Positions 1 to 9,473 of a stretch of DNA of 64,000 nucleotides are shown in pieces; the stretch's first letter is position 1; each line of letters starts with the position of its first letter. The position numbers and the translations under genes were made by a program. A model generated the notes under the pieces. That model did no database searches. It was not told the origin of the DNA and saw nothing but the letters and a program-made list of their open reading frames with translations. The stretch comes from Variovorax sp. CF313 (GTDB lineage: Bacteria > Pseudomonadota > Gammaproteobacteria > Burkholderiales > Burkholderiaceae_C), in contig NZ_AKIW01000007.1 in NCBI RefSeq assembly GCF_000282635.1, positions 1 to 64,000 on the forward strand, written 5' to 3'.

Positions 1-72
1 GTCGCTTCGCCCACCCCCTTGCAGGGGGCAACACCTGCGGCCCGGCAAAGCCGGTTCCGCGGTGTTCCTGGC
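1..72 (+). repeat. Dispersed structured intergenic repeat, copy 1 (cut by window edge)
   Basis: Left-truncated copy of a repeat of about 94 bp that occurs five times in the window, always between genes. It carries a hairpin of CCCCC and GGGGG around TGCA, a second hairpin CCGGC-AAA-GCCGG, and an outer pair AACACC / GGTGTT enclosing the second one. The other copies lie near 912 (inverted), 5893, 7520 and 24877 (inverted). The function is unknown; a REP-like or terminator role is inferred from the structure alone. Confidence 0.8.
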
Positions 73-111
73 GTAACTTCCCTTTTTCCTCGTTGACGGT
101 GGCTTGACGGT

Positions 112-876
112 ATGGCTCAGCACATCGCCAGGAAGCGGTTCGGGCAGCACTTCCTGTCCGACGGGGGGATCATCGATGCGATCGTGAGCGAGATCGCACC
201 GCAGCCCGGCGATCCGATGGTCGAGATCGGCCCGGGGCTCGCGGCGCTGACGCAGCCGCTGGTCGAGCGGCTCGGCCGACTGACGGTCATCGAGCTCGAC
301 CGTGACCTGGCCAAGCGCCTGCGCGAGCACCCGCAGCTCGATGTCATCGAATCCGACGTGCTGAAGGTGGACTTCGCCGAACTCGCGGCCAGGGCGTCGA
401 AGCCCCTGCGCGTGGTGGGCAACCTGCCCTACAACATCTCCACGCCGATCCTGTTCCACCTGCTGGGCTATGCCCACCTGGTCGCCGACCAGCACTTCAT
501 GCTGCAAAAGGAAGTGATCGACCGCATGGTGGCGAAACCCGCCACCTCGGACTACAGCCGCCTGAGCGTGATGCTGCAGTGGCGCTACGAGATGGAAAAC
601 GTGCTGTTCGTGCCGCCCGAGAGCTTCGACCCGCCGCCGCGCGTGGACAGCGCCGTGGTGCGCATGGTGCCGCTGGCCGAACCGCCGGCCGTGGATGCGG
701 CGCGGCTCGGCGAGATCGTGCAGGTGGCTTTCAGTCAGCGCCGCAAGATCCTGCGGCACACGCTGGGCAAATGGCTGGAAACGCACGGCTACACAGGCGA
801 ATTCGATGCGCAGCGCCGCGCCGAGGAGGTGCCGGTAGCCGAATACGTCACCCTGGCCCAAGCTGTTCCCCCATGA
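112..876 (+). CDS. rsmA: 16S rRNA (adenine1518-N6/adenine1519-N6)-dimethyltransferase
   Basis: RsmA (KsgA) transfers four methyl groups from S-adenosylmethionine to two adjacent adenines in helix 45 of 16S rRNA during late 30S assembly; its loss gives kasugamycin resistance. The 254-residue protein has the usual family length. KRFGQHFL near residues 8-15 is the family N-terminal signature. [11 protein letters not shown] (37-47) is the SAM-binding glycine motif, the acidic ELD of 61-63 binds the SAM ribose, and NLPY (104-107) is the catalytic motif IV. The ATG at 112 is the first that keeps the N-terminal signature; no strong ribosome binding site precedes it. A terminator follows directly, so this is the last gene of its transcript. 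The upstream partner (often surA-pdxA) lies outside the window. Confidence 0.97.
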   Translation: MAQHIARKRFGQHFLSDGGIIDAIVSEIAPQPGDPMVEIGPGLAALTQPLVERLGRLTVIELDRDLAKRLREHPQLDVIESDVLKVDFAELAARASKPLRVVGNLPYNISTPILFHLLGYAHLVADQHFMLQKEVIDRMVAKPATSDYSRLSVMLQWRYEMENVLFVPPESFDPPPRVDSAVVRMVPLAEPPAVDAARLGEIVQVAFSQRRKILRHTLGKWLETHGYTGEFDAQRRAEEVPVAEYVTLAQAVPP

Positions 877-904
877 AAAAGCCCCGCAGAAGCGGGGCTT
901 TTTC
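877..904 (+). terminator. Rho-independent terminator of rsmA
   Basis: The 7-bp stem GCCCCGC (881-887) / GCGGGGC (892-898) has an AGAA loop, a 5' run of A and a 3' run of T up to 903. It begins directly after the rsmA stop codon. The A run and T run would let it act on both strands. Confidence 0.92.
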
Positions 905-911
905 AATTCCA

Positions 912-1003
912 TGGTGCCGCCGATCCGGCTTTGCCGGTCGGCCAGCACCGCCCCCGGAAGGGGGTAGGCGAAGCGACACGAAGTGCGCGCAGCCTGGGGG
1001 GTG
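912..1003 (-). repeat. Dispersed structured intergenic repeat, copy 2 (inverted)
   Basis: Reverse-complement copy of the repeat seen at 5893-5986 and 7520-7613. It contains GAAGCGACACGAAGTGCGCG, the reverse of the conserved CGCGCACTTCGTGTCGCTTC block. The CCGGC/GCCGG hairpin is kept, but the outer AACACC/GGTGTT pair is more diverged than in the other copies. Confidence 0.8.
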
Positions 1004-1009
1004 AACCGA

Positions 1010-1255
1010 TTACGCGGCGGCGAGCCAGTAGCCAGCGTTGAAAGGGCTGCTCATGCGCAGCGCCAGGGGCGACACGTCGACCAGTTTGTCGGTCGGCATT
1101 TTTTCACCGGCCGGCTCGGTGCCGGCGGCGGCCGTTGCGGCGGCGTTGGGGTTCACTTCGATGCCATCGAGGGTTTCAGCGTTCGGCTGAGCCTCGTTCG
1201 CCCGTTCTGCTTGGCTGGTAGATGCAGAACGGGCTACAGAAAAGAATAGAAGCAC
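1010..1255 (-). CDS. Possible small hypothetical protein downstream of barstar
   Basis: I do not recognise this 81-residue reading frame. It begins 22 bases inside the end of the barstar gene on the same strand and ends in an unusual tail, NAGYWLAAA. Codons in its second half have the high third-position GC of real genes here. The first 20 codons do not, so the true start may be further in (for example the methionine of MPTDK) or the frame may be a remnant. The middle is rich in alanine and threonine with no evident signal peptide or domain. Opposite-strand frames exist in the same stretch but look less gene-like. If it is not real, 905-1233 holds only the repeat copy and spacer. Confidence 0.3.
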   Translation of the reverse strand: MLLFFSVARSASTSQAERANEAQPNAETLDGIEVNPNAAATAAAGTEPAGEKMPTDKLVDVSPLALRMSSPFNAGYWLAAA

Positions 1256-1713
1256 CGGAACGGGACCTTGCGGTCGCCCCAGTAGTCCGAGGCGTCGCGG
1301 AAGATGTCGAGCAGCTGCTCGCGCGCTTCCTTGTCGAACTTGGCGTTGGCCGGAATCTGCTCCAGGACGATGACGAAACCAGGCTGTGGGCCCGATTTAT
1401 GCAACGGGTCCGTCATGCAGTCGTACAGCGCGTCGAAGTTCTTCCCGAAGTGGGCCGGGAACGTGAACTGCTGCGCGATCAGGTCGAGCACGTCCTGCTT
1501 GGTCTGGGCGTTGCCCAGGTTGGCGTACAGGAAGTGCTGGCCGGCTGCGTTGGCAGCGTCCTGCAGGTCGCTCACGCGGAACGCGCGGATCGATTGCACG
1601 ATGTTCGGGCGTATGGCACGAAGGGATAAGGTCATCTCCGCTGGTCTTTCCATAGTCATCATCATTTCTTCGGGGCGCTTCGGGGCGCCGCCCAGGTCGT
1701 TTTCATCGCTCAT
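1234..1713 (-). CDS. Barstar-family ribonuclease inhibitor
   Basis: Barstar proteins are cytoplasmic inhibitors that plug the active site of a cognate extracellular RNase, protecting the producer. This is a 159-residue protein. The first 45 or so residues are a non-conserved extension and the barstar fold follows. The family hallmark FGKNFDALYDCMTD lies near residues 89-102, including the Tyr-Asp region that contacts the nuclease active site in Bacillus barstar. The C-terminal helix runs to KVPFRCFYSF. The gene overlaps the upstream RNase gene by ATGA, so the two are translationally coupled and form a toxin-immunity pair. An internal methionine (MTMERPAEM) could serve as a shorter start. Confidence 0.88.
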   Translation of the reverse strand: MSDENDLGGAPKRPEEMMMTMERPAEMTLSLRAIRPNIVQSIRAFRVSDLQDAANAAGQHFLYANLGNAQTKQDVLDLIAQQFTFPAHFGKNFDALYDCMTDPLHKSGPQPGFVIVLEQIPANAKFDKEAREQLLDIFRDASDYWGDRKVPFRCFYSFL

Positions 1714-2123
1714 GGCGCAATCCGTCTGAAACTCGCATAGTGATCTGCCGTGTACCAGCAGGCCTCGGGCGCCGTGCGCTGCTCGCCGCCGCAGACGATC
1801 CGTTGTGCACCACGATTGCGTGAACCGGGCGTCTGCACCGTGTACTCGCGGTAGTGGCCACGGCGCGCCGGCGGCAAAAGACGCTCGCGATTGCCGAACA
1901 CGGTGCCGTCCTTGTCATGCCGGAAGGGGCCGCCACTGAGGATGGCCTGGTAGGTTCGCTGGCCTTGCACCGGCAAGTCGGACAGTGCAATTGTTTCCTC
2001 GGCGGACGTTTTTCCGGCGCCGAACCATCCGCGGGCCTCGGCCCCCGTCGTCAACGCTGCCAGCATCAGGCTGGTGAGCGCAAACTTTGTGAACGAGGAC
2101 GTGATCGAGGCGTAAGCCGCCAT
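1710..2123 (-). CDS. Secreted guanyl-specific ribonuclease (barnase / RNase Sa type)
   Basis: The enzyme cleaves single-stranded RNA after guanine; exported members serve as nutritional or antagonistic nucleases. The chosen ATG at 2123 gives 137 residues with an N-terminal signal peptide (hydrophobic core about 13-25, AEA-R cleavage region). An in-frame start at 2240 would put 39 non-signal residues in front. The mature part matches the RNase N1/T1 family throughout: LSGGPF, DGTVFGNRE, REYTVQTPGSRNRG, QRIVCG and TADHYASF. The expected catalytic Glu (E93), Arg (R108) and His (H128) are all present, so the enzyme should be active. C111 and C122 could form a disulfide after export. The barstar gene overlaps its stop codon. 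Confidence 0.9.
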   Translation of the reverse strand: MAAYASITSSFTKFALTSLMLAALTTGAEARGWFGAGKTSAEETIALSDLPVQGQRTYQAILSGGPFRHDKDGTVFGNRERLLPPARRGHYREYTVQTPGSRNRGAQRIVCGGEQRTAPEACWYTADHYASFRRIAP

Positions 2124-2228
2124 GGGGCACCACAAGAAAAGAGCGGGGGGTTCGAATCGGCGATCAACGTCGGGGTTAACCCGCAAATTCAAGCCCGCGA
2201 GTGTGCACCACGCTGGCGAAAATAGCAA

Positions 2229-2255
2229 GCGACTGCTCAAAGTTTGAGCAGTCGC
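2229..2255. other. Perfect 13-bp inverted repeat between maeB and the RNase gene
   Basis: GCGACTGCTCAAA (2229-2241) and its exact complement (2243-2255) are separated by one base. A second small hairpin, TGGCGA / TCGCCA, lies at 2281-2298. Both are just beyond the maeB stop codon and 105 bases or more upstream of the RNase start, on the same strand. The T tract on the minus strand is poor (TTGCTATTTT). It may be the maeB terminator or an operator for the RNase-barstar pair. Confidence 0.7.
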
Positions 2256-2304
2256 AAGGGGAGTGAGTGGTACTTTAAGTTGGCGACCACTCTCGCCAAA
2301 GGGC

Positions 2305-4653
<2,349 letters not shown>

Positions 4654-4825
4654 GTGCCGTAGCTCCTGGTGGCGCTTCTTCTGGGGGCGCCGATTGTAGA
4701 CCTCGCTGCGCACCGGCCATACGTCGCATGGCCGGTGGTAGCCATGGCGAAAAGCCGGGTGCGCCGTCAAACCGGTGTGGCAATATGCACGGTTCGGACA
4801 AAACCTGAAAAAACGAGGAGCGACC
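4654..4825. promoter_or_regulatory. Divergent intergenic region between maeB and the SPFH gene
   Basis: These 172 bases separate two divergently transcribed genes, so promoters for both must lie here. A ribosome binding site AGGAG is visible for maeB (reverse strand, about 4662-4667) and GAGGAG (4815-4820) for the SPFH gene. I could not pick convincing -35/-10 boxes. A short inverted pair ACCGGCCAT / ATGGCCGGT lies at 4712-4737. Confidence 0.5.
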
Positions 4826-5875
4826 ATGGCACTGATGGATTTCATCAAGAAGCAGTTCATCGACATCATCCAGTGGACCGAGACCGGCGACGGCACGCTG
4901 GCCTGGCGCTTCCCGATGGCCGAGATGGAAATCCAGAACGGCGCCTCGCTCACCGTTCGCGAATCGCAGGTTGCCGTCTTCGTCAACGAAGGCAAGGTGG
5001 CCGACGTGTTCGGCCCCGGCATGTACAAGCTCACGACGCAGACGCTGCCCGTGCTCACGTACCTGAAGAACTGGGACAAGCTCTTCGAGTCCCCCTTCAA
5101 GAGCGACGTCTATTTCTTCAGCACCCGCCAGCAGGTCGACCAGAAGTGGGGCACGCCCCAGCCGATCACCATCCGCGACAAGGACTTCGGCGCCGTGCGC
5201 CTGCGCGCCTTTGGCAACTACAGCTTCCGCATCGGCGACGCCAAGGCCTTCCACACCGAGATCTCCGGCACGCGCGACATCTATTCGGTGGCCGACCTCG
5301 ACGGCCAGTTGCGTGGGCTGGTACTGCAGAACATCAGCAACGCCATCGCTTCGAGCGGCGTGCCCTTCCTCGACCTCGCGGCCAACCAGATCCAGTTTGC
5401 GCAGGCGCTCGCCGCGCAGCTGGTGCCCGAGTTCGGGAAGATCGGCATCAAGCTCGAGAACATCACGGTGCAGAACGTCTCGCTGCCCGAAGAGCTGCAG
5501 AAGATCCTCGACCAGAAGATCGGCATGGGCATGGTCGGCAACGACATGGGCAAGTTCATGCAGTACCAGACCGCGCAGGCCATTCCCAAATTCGCAGAAG
5601 GCGCCGCTGGCGGCAGCGGCATCGCGGGCGACGCGATGGGCCTGGGTGCCGGCGTGGCGCTCGGCCAGGTGCTGGCGCAGAACCTCGCGCAGGGCCTGAG
5701 CCCGAATGCGGCCGCCCAAGCTGCGGCGACGCAGCAGCAGCCGGCCGTGGCCGTGGTGAGCCCCACCGACGTGATGACCACGCTCGAGAAGCTCGGCGAA
5801 CTCAAGGCCAAGGGCATCCTCACGCAGGAAGAGTTCGACGCCAAGAAGGTGGAACTCCTCAAAAAGCTCGTCTGA
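4826..5875 (+). CDS. SPFH (band 7)-domain protein with C-terminal SHOCT motif
   Basis: The 349-residue protein belongs to the YdjI / 'virion core protein' type of SPFH proteins, which assemble on or near membranes. The SPFH-like core spans about residues 30-250. A glycine/alanine-rich linker follows (GAAGGSGIAGDAMGLGAG), then a Q/A-rich stretch. It ends with a SHOCT-type motif, LEKLGELKAKGILTQEEFD, a short domain common at the end of oligomeric membrane-associated proteins. No signal peptide or transmembrane segment is visible. GAGGAG lies 5 bases before the ATG, which favours this start over an upstream frame extension. It is the first gene of a same-strand series with DUF4178, DUF350, a spermidine-synthase-like protein and an FAD oxidase. 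Exact function unknown. Confidence 0.85.
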   Translation: MALMDFIKKQFIDIIQWTETGDGTLAWRFPMAEMEIQNGASLTVRESQVAVFVNEGKVADVFGPGMYKLTTQTLPVLTYLKNWDKLFESPFKSDVYFFSTRQQVDQKWGTPQPITIRDKDFGAVRLRAFGNYSFRIGDAKAFHTEISGTRDIYSVADLDGQLRGLVLQNISNAIASSGVPFLDLAANQIQFAQALAAQLVPEFGKIGIKLENITVQNVSLPEELQKILDQKIGMGMVGNDMGKFMQYQTAQAIPKFAEGAAGGSGIAGDAMGLGAGVALGQVLAQNLAQGLSPNAAAQAAATQQQPAVAVVSPTDVMTTLEKLGELKAKGILTQEEFDAKKVELLKKLV

Positions 5876-5892
5876 CCCCAGTATTGGTCTAA

Positions 5893-5986
5893 CCTCCAGG
5901 CTTCGCGCACTTCGTGTCGCTTCTCCTCCCCCCTTGCAGGGGGCAACACCGACGGCCCGGCAAAGCCGGTTCCGTGGTGTTTCCCG
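5893..5986 (+). repeat. Dispersed structured intergenic repeat, copy 3
   Basis: Full-length copy: CCAGG, CTTCGCGCACTTCGTGTCGC, the CCCCC-TTGCA-GGGGG hairpin, AACACC, the CCGGC-AAA-GCCGG hairpin, then GGTGTT. It is in the same orientation as copy 4 at 7520, so the two flank the DUF4178 gene as direct repeats. Confidence 0.85.
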
Positions 5987-6028
5987 CAACTGCATCCGTG
6001 GTTACAGCCGTCGATCTCCTGAGCCGCC

Positions 6029-7516
6029 ATGGCTGAGGAAACCGGCAACCAACGCTACTACCGCGCGCCCTGCCCTGGCTGCGGCGCGCCCGTCGAATTC
6101 CGCTCGGCGCAGTCGACGCACGCGGTCTGCCCCTACTGCCAGAGCACCGTCGTGCGACAGGGCGACACGCTCGCGCGCACCGGCAAGATGGCCGAGCTGT
6201 TCGACGACTTCAGCCCGCTGCAGCTGTTCGCCGCCGGCCGCATCCAGGACAAGCCCTTCACGCTGATCGGCCGGTTGCAGTACACCTACCCCGGCGGCCG
6301 CTGGACCGAGTGGATCGCCGCGCTCGACGGCGACCGCACCGGCGTGCTCAGCGAGGACAACGGTGCCTACGTCTTCGCGCTGCCCTTCGACCTGCAGCGC
6401 ACCGCACCGCCCTGGAACGAACTGCGCGTGGGCGCCACCACCGCCTTCGCGGGCCAGAGCTACGCCGTCACCTCGAACGAGCAGGTGGCGCTGACCTCCG
6501 CGCAGGGCGAACTGCCGCACCTGCCCGAGCTCGGCCGTTCCTTCGCGATGGTCGAGCTGCGCAACGACAAGGGCCTGGTCCTCAGCATCGACTACGGCAC
6601 GCAGCCGCCCGCGAGCTACCTCGGCCGATCGGTGCAGCTCGAAGACCTGCAGCTCACCGGCCTGCGCGAGGAATCCGCAAAGGACGAAAAGGGCCGCAGC
6701 TTCAACTGCCCCAACTGCGGCTCGCCCGTCACCGTCAACCTCGCCGACAGCAAGAGCATCACCTGCCGCTCGTGCAACAGCATCATCGACCTGTCGCAAG
6801 GCATCGGCGGCGAGCTCAAGCACGCCACGCAGGACGAGCCCGTGCGCCCGCTCATCGCGCTTGGCAGCATGGGCCAGCTGCAGGGCGCGCAGTGGCAGGT
6901 GGTCGGCTTCCAGCACCGCATGGGCAGCGCGCCCGGCGACGACGAGTTGTTCGGCTGGGACGAGTACCTGCTCTACAACAAGAAGCGCGGCTTCAGCTTC
7001 CTGGTGGACGCCGAGGACGGCTGGAGCATGGTCAAGCCGACCACCGGCGCGCCCGTGATGGCCGAGAGCGGCAACACCGCCACCTACCTCAACAAGCGCT
7101 ACCAGCAGCAGTACGCCTACAACGCCGAGACCACCTACGTGGCGGGCGAGTTCTACTGGCAGGTCGAGCGCGGGCAGAAAACCTTCAACCGCGACTTCGC
7201 CAGCGGCGGCGCACTGCTGTCGATGGAGCGCTCGGCCAACGAACTCACGTGGTCGTCGGGCAGCAAGCTCGACAGCGGCCTGGTGGCCACCGCCTTCAAG
7301 CTCGACGCGCGCAAGGACATGTTCAAGCGCACCGACGCGCTGCCCGTGAGTGCCGCATCCGGCATGGGCTGCGGCACCATCGTCCTCATCGTCGTCGTGA
7401 TCATCATCGTGCTGATCATCATGAGCACCTGCAGCAGTACCAGCGGCTCCACGGGCGGTTACCGCAGCTCGGGCGGGTCATACGGCGGCTATTCGAGTGG
7501 CGGCGGGCACAAATGA
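6029..7516 (+). CDS. DUF4178 protein with two zinc ribbons and a C-terminal membrane anchor
   Basis: Protein of 495 residues without assigned biochemical function. It starts with a CxxC zinc ribbon (CPGCG ... CPYC, residues 15-38) followed by a DUF4178-type beta domain (RLQYTYPGGRWTEW). A second ribbon (CPNCG ... CRSC, about 230-253) and a second DUF4178-like repeat (VVGFQHRMG, DEYLLYNKKRGF) follow, so the architecture is duplicated. Near residues 449-468 there is one strong transmembrane helix of valine and isoleucine, then a Gly/Ser/Tyr-rich tail of about 25 residues. The bulk is probably cytoplasmic and anchored at its C-terminus. DUF4178 genes often neighbour SPFH, DUF350 and polyamine genes, as here. 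The gene is bracketed by two direct copies of the 94-bp repeat. Confidence 0.85.
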   Translation: MAEETGNQRYYRAPCPGCGAPVEFRSAQSTHAVCPYCQSTVVRQGDTLARTGKMAELFDDFSPLQLFAAGRIQDKPFTLIGRLQYTYPGGRWTEWIAALDGDRTGVLSEDNGAYVFALPFDLQRTAPPWNELRVGATTAFAGQSYAVTSNEQVALTSAQGELPHLPELGRSFAMVELRNDKGLVLSIDYGTQPPASYLGRSVQLEDLQLTGLREESAKDEKGRSFNCPNCGSPVTVNLADSKSITCRSCNSIIDLSQGIGGELKHATQDEPVRPLIALGSMGQLQGAQWQVVGFQHRMGSAPGDDELFGWDEYLLYNKKRGFSFLVDAEDGWSMVKPTTGAPVMAESGNTATYLNKRYQQQYAYNAETTYVAGEFYWQVERGQKTFNRDFASGGALLSMERSANELTWSSGSKLDSGLVATAFKLDARKDMFKRTDALPVSAASGMGCGTIVLIVVVIIIVLIIMSTCSSTSGSTGGYRSSGGSYGGYSSGGGHK

Positions 7517-7519
7517 CCG

Positions 7520-7613
7520 CCCCCCAGGCTTCGCGCACTTCGTGTCGCTTCGCCTTCCCCCTCACCGGGGGCAACACCTGCAGCCCGGCGAAGCCGGTTC
7601 TGCGGTGTTCCCC
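7520..7613 (+). repeat. Dispersed structured intergenic repeat, copy 4
   Basis: Full-length copy beginning 4 bases after the DUF4178 stop codon: CCCCCCAGGCTTCGCGCAC, CTTCGTGTCGCTTCGCC, AACACC, CCGGC-GAA-GCCGG, GGTGTT. Same orientation as copy 3 at 5893. Confidence 0.85.
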
Positions 7614-7694
7614 GACTTGGGGGGCGCCAGTTCTGGCGCGCGTTGTGCGGTGACTGGGTGCAAACTGAATCAACTTTGACTGGAGGTCCTCATC

Positions 7695-7913
7695 ATGGGA
7701 TTTGAATGGCTGAAACCGGGCGTGGTCCTTGGATCGCTCGTGTATGCGCTGATCGGCGTCCTGGTCTTCTGGCTCTGCTTCCTGATCATCGACAAGATCA
7801 CGCCGTATGACCTGTGGGGCGAGATCGTCGAGAAGCAGAACGTGGCGCTGGGGCTGGTGGTTGCCGCGATGAGCCTCGGCATCAGCATCATCGTCGCCGC
7901 AGCAATCCATTGA
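7695..7913 (+). CDS. DUF350 small membrane protein
   Basis: The 72-residue protein has two predicted transmembrane helices (about 9-33 and 48-70) joined by a short charged loop (DKITPYDLWGEIVEKQN). This is the DUF350 (YjfL-like) unit in single copy; many family members carry it duplicated. TGGAGGT lies about 9 bases before the ATG. Its stop codon overlaps a TTG start of the next gene (TTGA), so it is translationally coupled to the spermidine-synthase-like protein. No catalytic residues are evident; a structural or membrane-partner role is inferred. Confidence 0.85.
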   Translation: MGFEWLKPGVVLGSLVYALIGVLVFWLCFLIIDKITPYDLWGEIVEKQNVALGLVVAAMSLGISIIVAAAIH

Positions 7914-9466
7914 GCGACGCGGCCCTGCCCGCGCGCACCCCGGATGCGCGGGGGCCGCAACCCGTGGAGATCGCGCTGCTCGCCAGCGTGTTCGTGGTCG
8001 CCGCCTGCGGGCTTGTCTACGAATTGAGCGCGGCCGCGCTGAGCAGCTACCTGCTCGGCGACTCGGTGCTGCAGTTCAGCACCATCATCGGCACCTACCT
8101 GTTCGCGATGGGTGTGGGCTCATGGCTCTCACGCTATTTCGAGCGGCAGCTGCCGGCGCACTTCCTTCGCATCGAACTGATGGTGGCGCTGATCGGCGGT
8201 GCGCTGCCGGCGATCCTGTTCCTCGCGAATGCGTACGTGCCGAGCGCCTTCCGGCTGCTGCTGTACGGCCTCGTGACGGTCGTGGGCACGCTGGTGGGGC
8301 TCGAGATTCCGCTGGTGATGCGCATCCTGAAGCGCAACATCGTGCTCAAGAACCTCGTGTCGCAGGTGCTCACCTTCGACTACCTCGGCGCGCTCGCGGT
8401 GTCGGTGGCGTTCCCGCTCGTCCTCGTGCCGCAGCTCGGCATGATCCGCACCGGCCTGCTGTTCGGCTTCATGAACGCGGCCGTGGCGGTGTGGGCGCTG
8501 TGGTTGTTCCGGCATGAACTGCGCCGCGTCGGCGCGCATGCGGTCGCGTGCTTTCTCGCGCTGGCCGCGCTGGTCGCGGCCTTCGCCTGGGCCGATCACA
8601 TCACCACGCTGGCCGAGGACAAGTTCTACCAGGACCGCATCGTCTTCAGTGCCACCTCGCCCTACCAGCGCATCGTCGTCACGCGGGGGCTGCTCGGGCA
8701 CCGGCTGTTCCTCAACGGCAACCTGCAGTTCGCCGAGCGCGACGAGTACCGCTATCACGAGGCGCTCGTGCATCCGGTGATGGCCGCGCAGGGCGCGCCG
8801 AAGAAGGTCGCGGTGCTGGGCGGCGGCGATGGCATGGCGGTGCGCGAGATTCTCAAGTACCCCTCGGTCGAGTCGGTCACGCTCGTGGAGCTCGACCCGA
8901 ACATGACCCAACTCTTCACCGAGCACGAGACCCTGGCCGCGCTCAACGGCCACTCGCTCTCGTCGCCCAAGGTGAAGATCGTCAACACCGACGCCTTCCA
9001 GTGGCTGCAGCAGCCCGGGGACACCTTCGACGTCATCGTGGTGGACTTTCCCGATCCGACCAACTTCGCCATCGGCAAGCTCTACACCAACAGCTTCTAC
9101 GCGCTGCTCGAGAGGCGCCTTTCGGCCAGCGGCTATGCGGTGATCCAGACCACCTCGCCGCTGGTGGCGCGCAAGAGCTACTGGACCGTGGCCACCACCG
9201 TCGAATCGGTGGGCCTGCGTGCCACGCCGTACCACGCGCATGTGCCGAGCTTCGGCGAATGGGGCTACATCATCGCGAGCCGGCGGCCCTACCGCATGCC
9301 CGATGCGCTGCCTTCGGGCCTGCGCTTCCTCTCGCCTTCCACCTTGCCGCTGATGTTCGACTTTCCGCTCGACATGGCGCGCGTGCCGGCCGAAGTGAAC
9401 CGGCTGTCGAACCAGACCCTTGTCACCACCTACGAGCAGGAGTGGGGCAAGGTGATGGCGCACTAG
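7910..9466 (+). CDS. Membrane-embedded spermidine synthase-like aminopropyltransferase
   Basis: From the TTG at 7910, which overlaps the DUF350 stop, the product is 518 residues. An upstream in-frame extension lies inside the DUF350 gene and is unlikely to be used. The N-terminal 220 residues hold about seven hydrophobic helices, starting with VEIALLASVFVVAACGLVYE. The C-terminal half is a class I methyltransferase-fold domain of the spermidine synthase family. It has the cofactor motif VAVLGGGDGMAVREILKY and the acidic VELDPNM. VDFPDP sits where soluble spermidine synthases carry the catalytic Asp of D-S/T-x-D-P. The family transfers an aminopropyl group from decarboxylated AdoMet to a polyamine; the acceptor here is unknown. 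Decarboxylated AdoMet could come from speD at 24976-25350. Confidence 0.88.
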   Translation: MSDAALPARTPDARGPQPVEIALLASVFVVAACGLVYELSAAALSSYLLGDSVLQFSTIIGTYLFAMGVGSWLSRYFERQLPAHFLRIELMVALIGGALPAILFLANAYVPSAFRLLLYGLVTVVGTLVGLEIPLVMRILKRNIVLKNLVSQVLTFDYLGALAVSVAFPLVLVPQLGMIRTGLLFGFMNAAVAVWALWLFRHELRRVGAHAVACFLALAALVAAFAWADHITTLAEDKFYQDRIVFSATSPYQRIVVTRGLLGHRLFLNGNLQFAERDEYRYHEALVHPVMAAQGAPKKVAVLGGGDGMAVREILKYPSVESVTLVELDPNMTQLFTEHETLAALNGHSLSSPKVKIVNTDAFQWLQQPGDTFDVIVVDFPDPTNFAIGKLYTNSFYALLERRLSASGYAVIQTTSPLVARKSYWTVATTVESVGLRATPYHAHVPSFGEWGYIIASRRPYRMPDALPSGLRFLSPSTLPLMFDFPLDMARVPAEVNRLSNQTLVTTYEQEWGKVMAH

Positions 9467-9473
9467 CTGAGTC

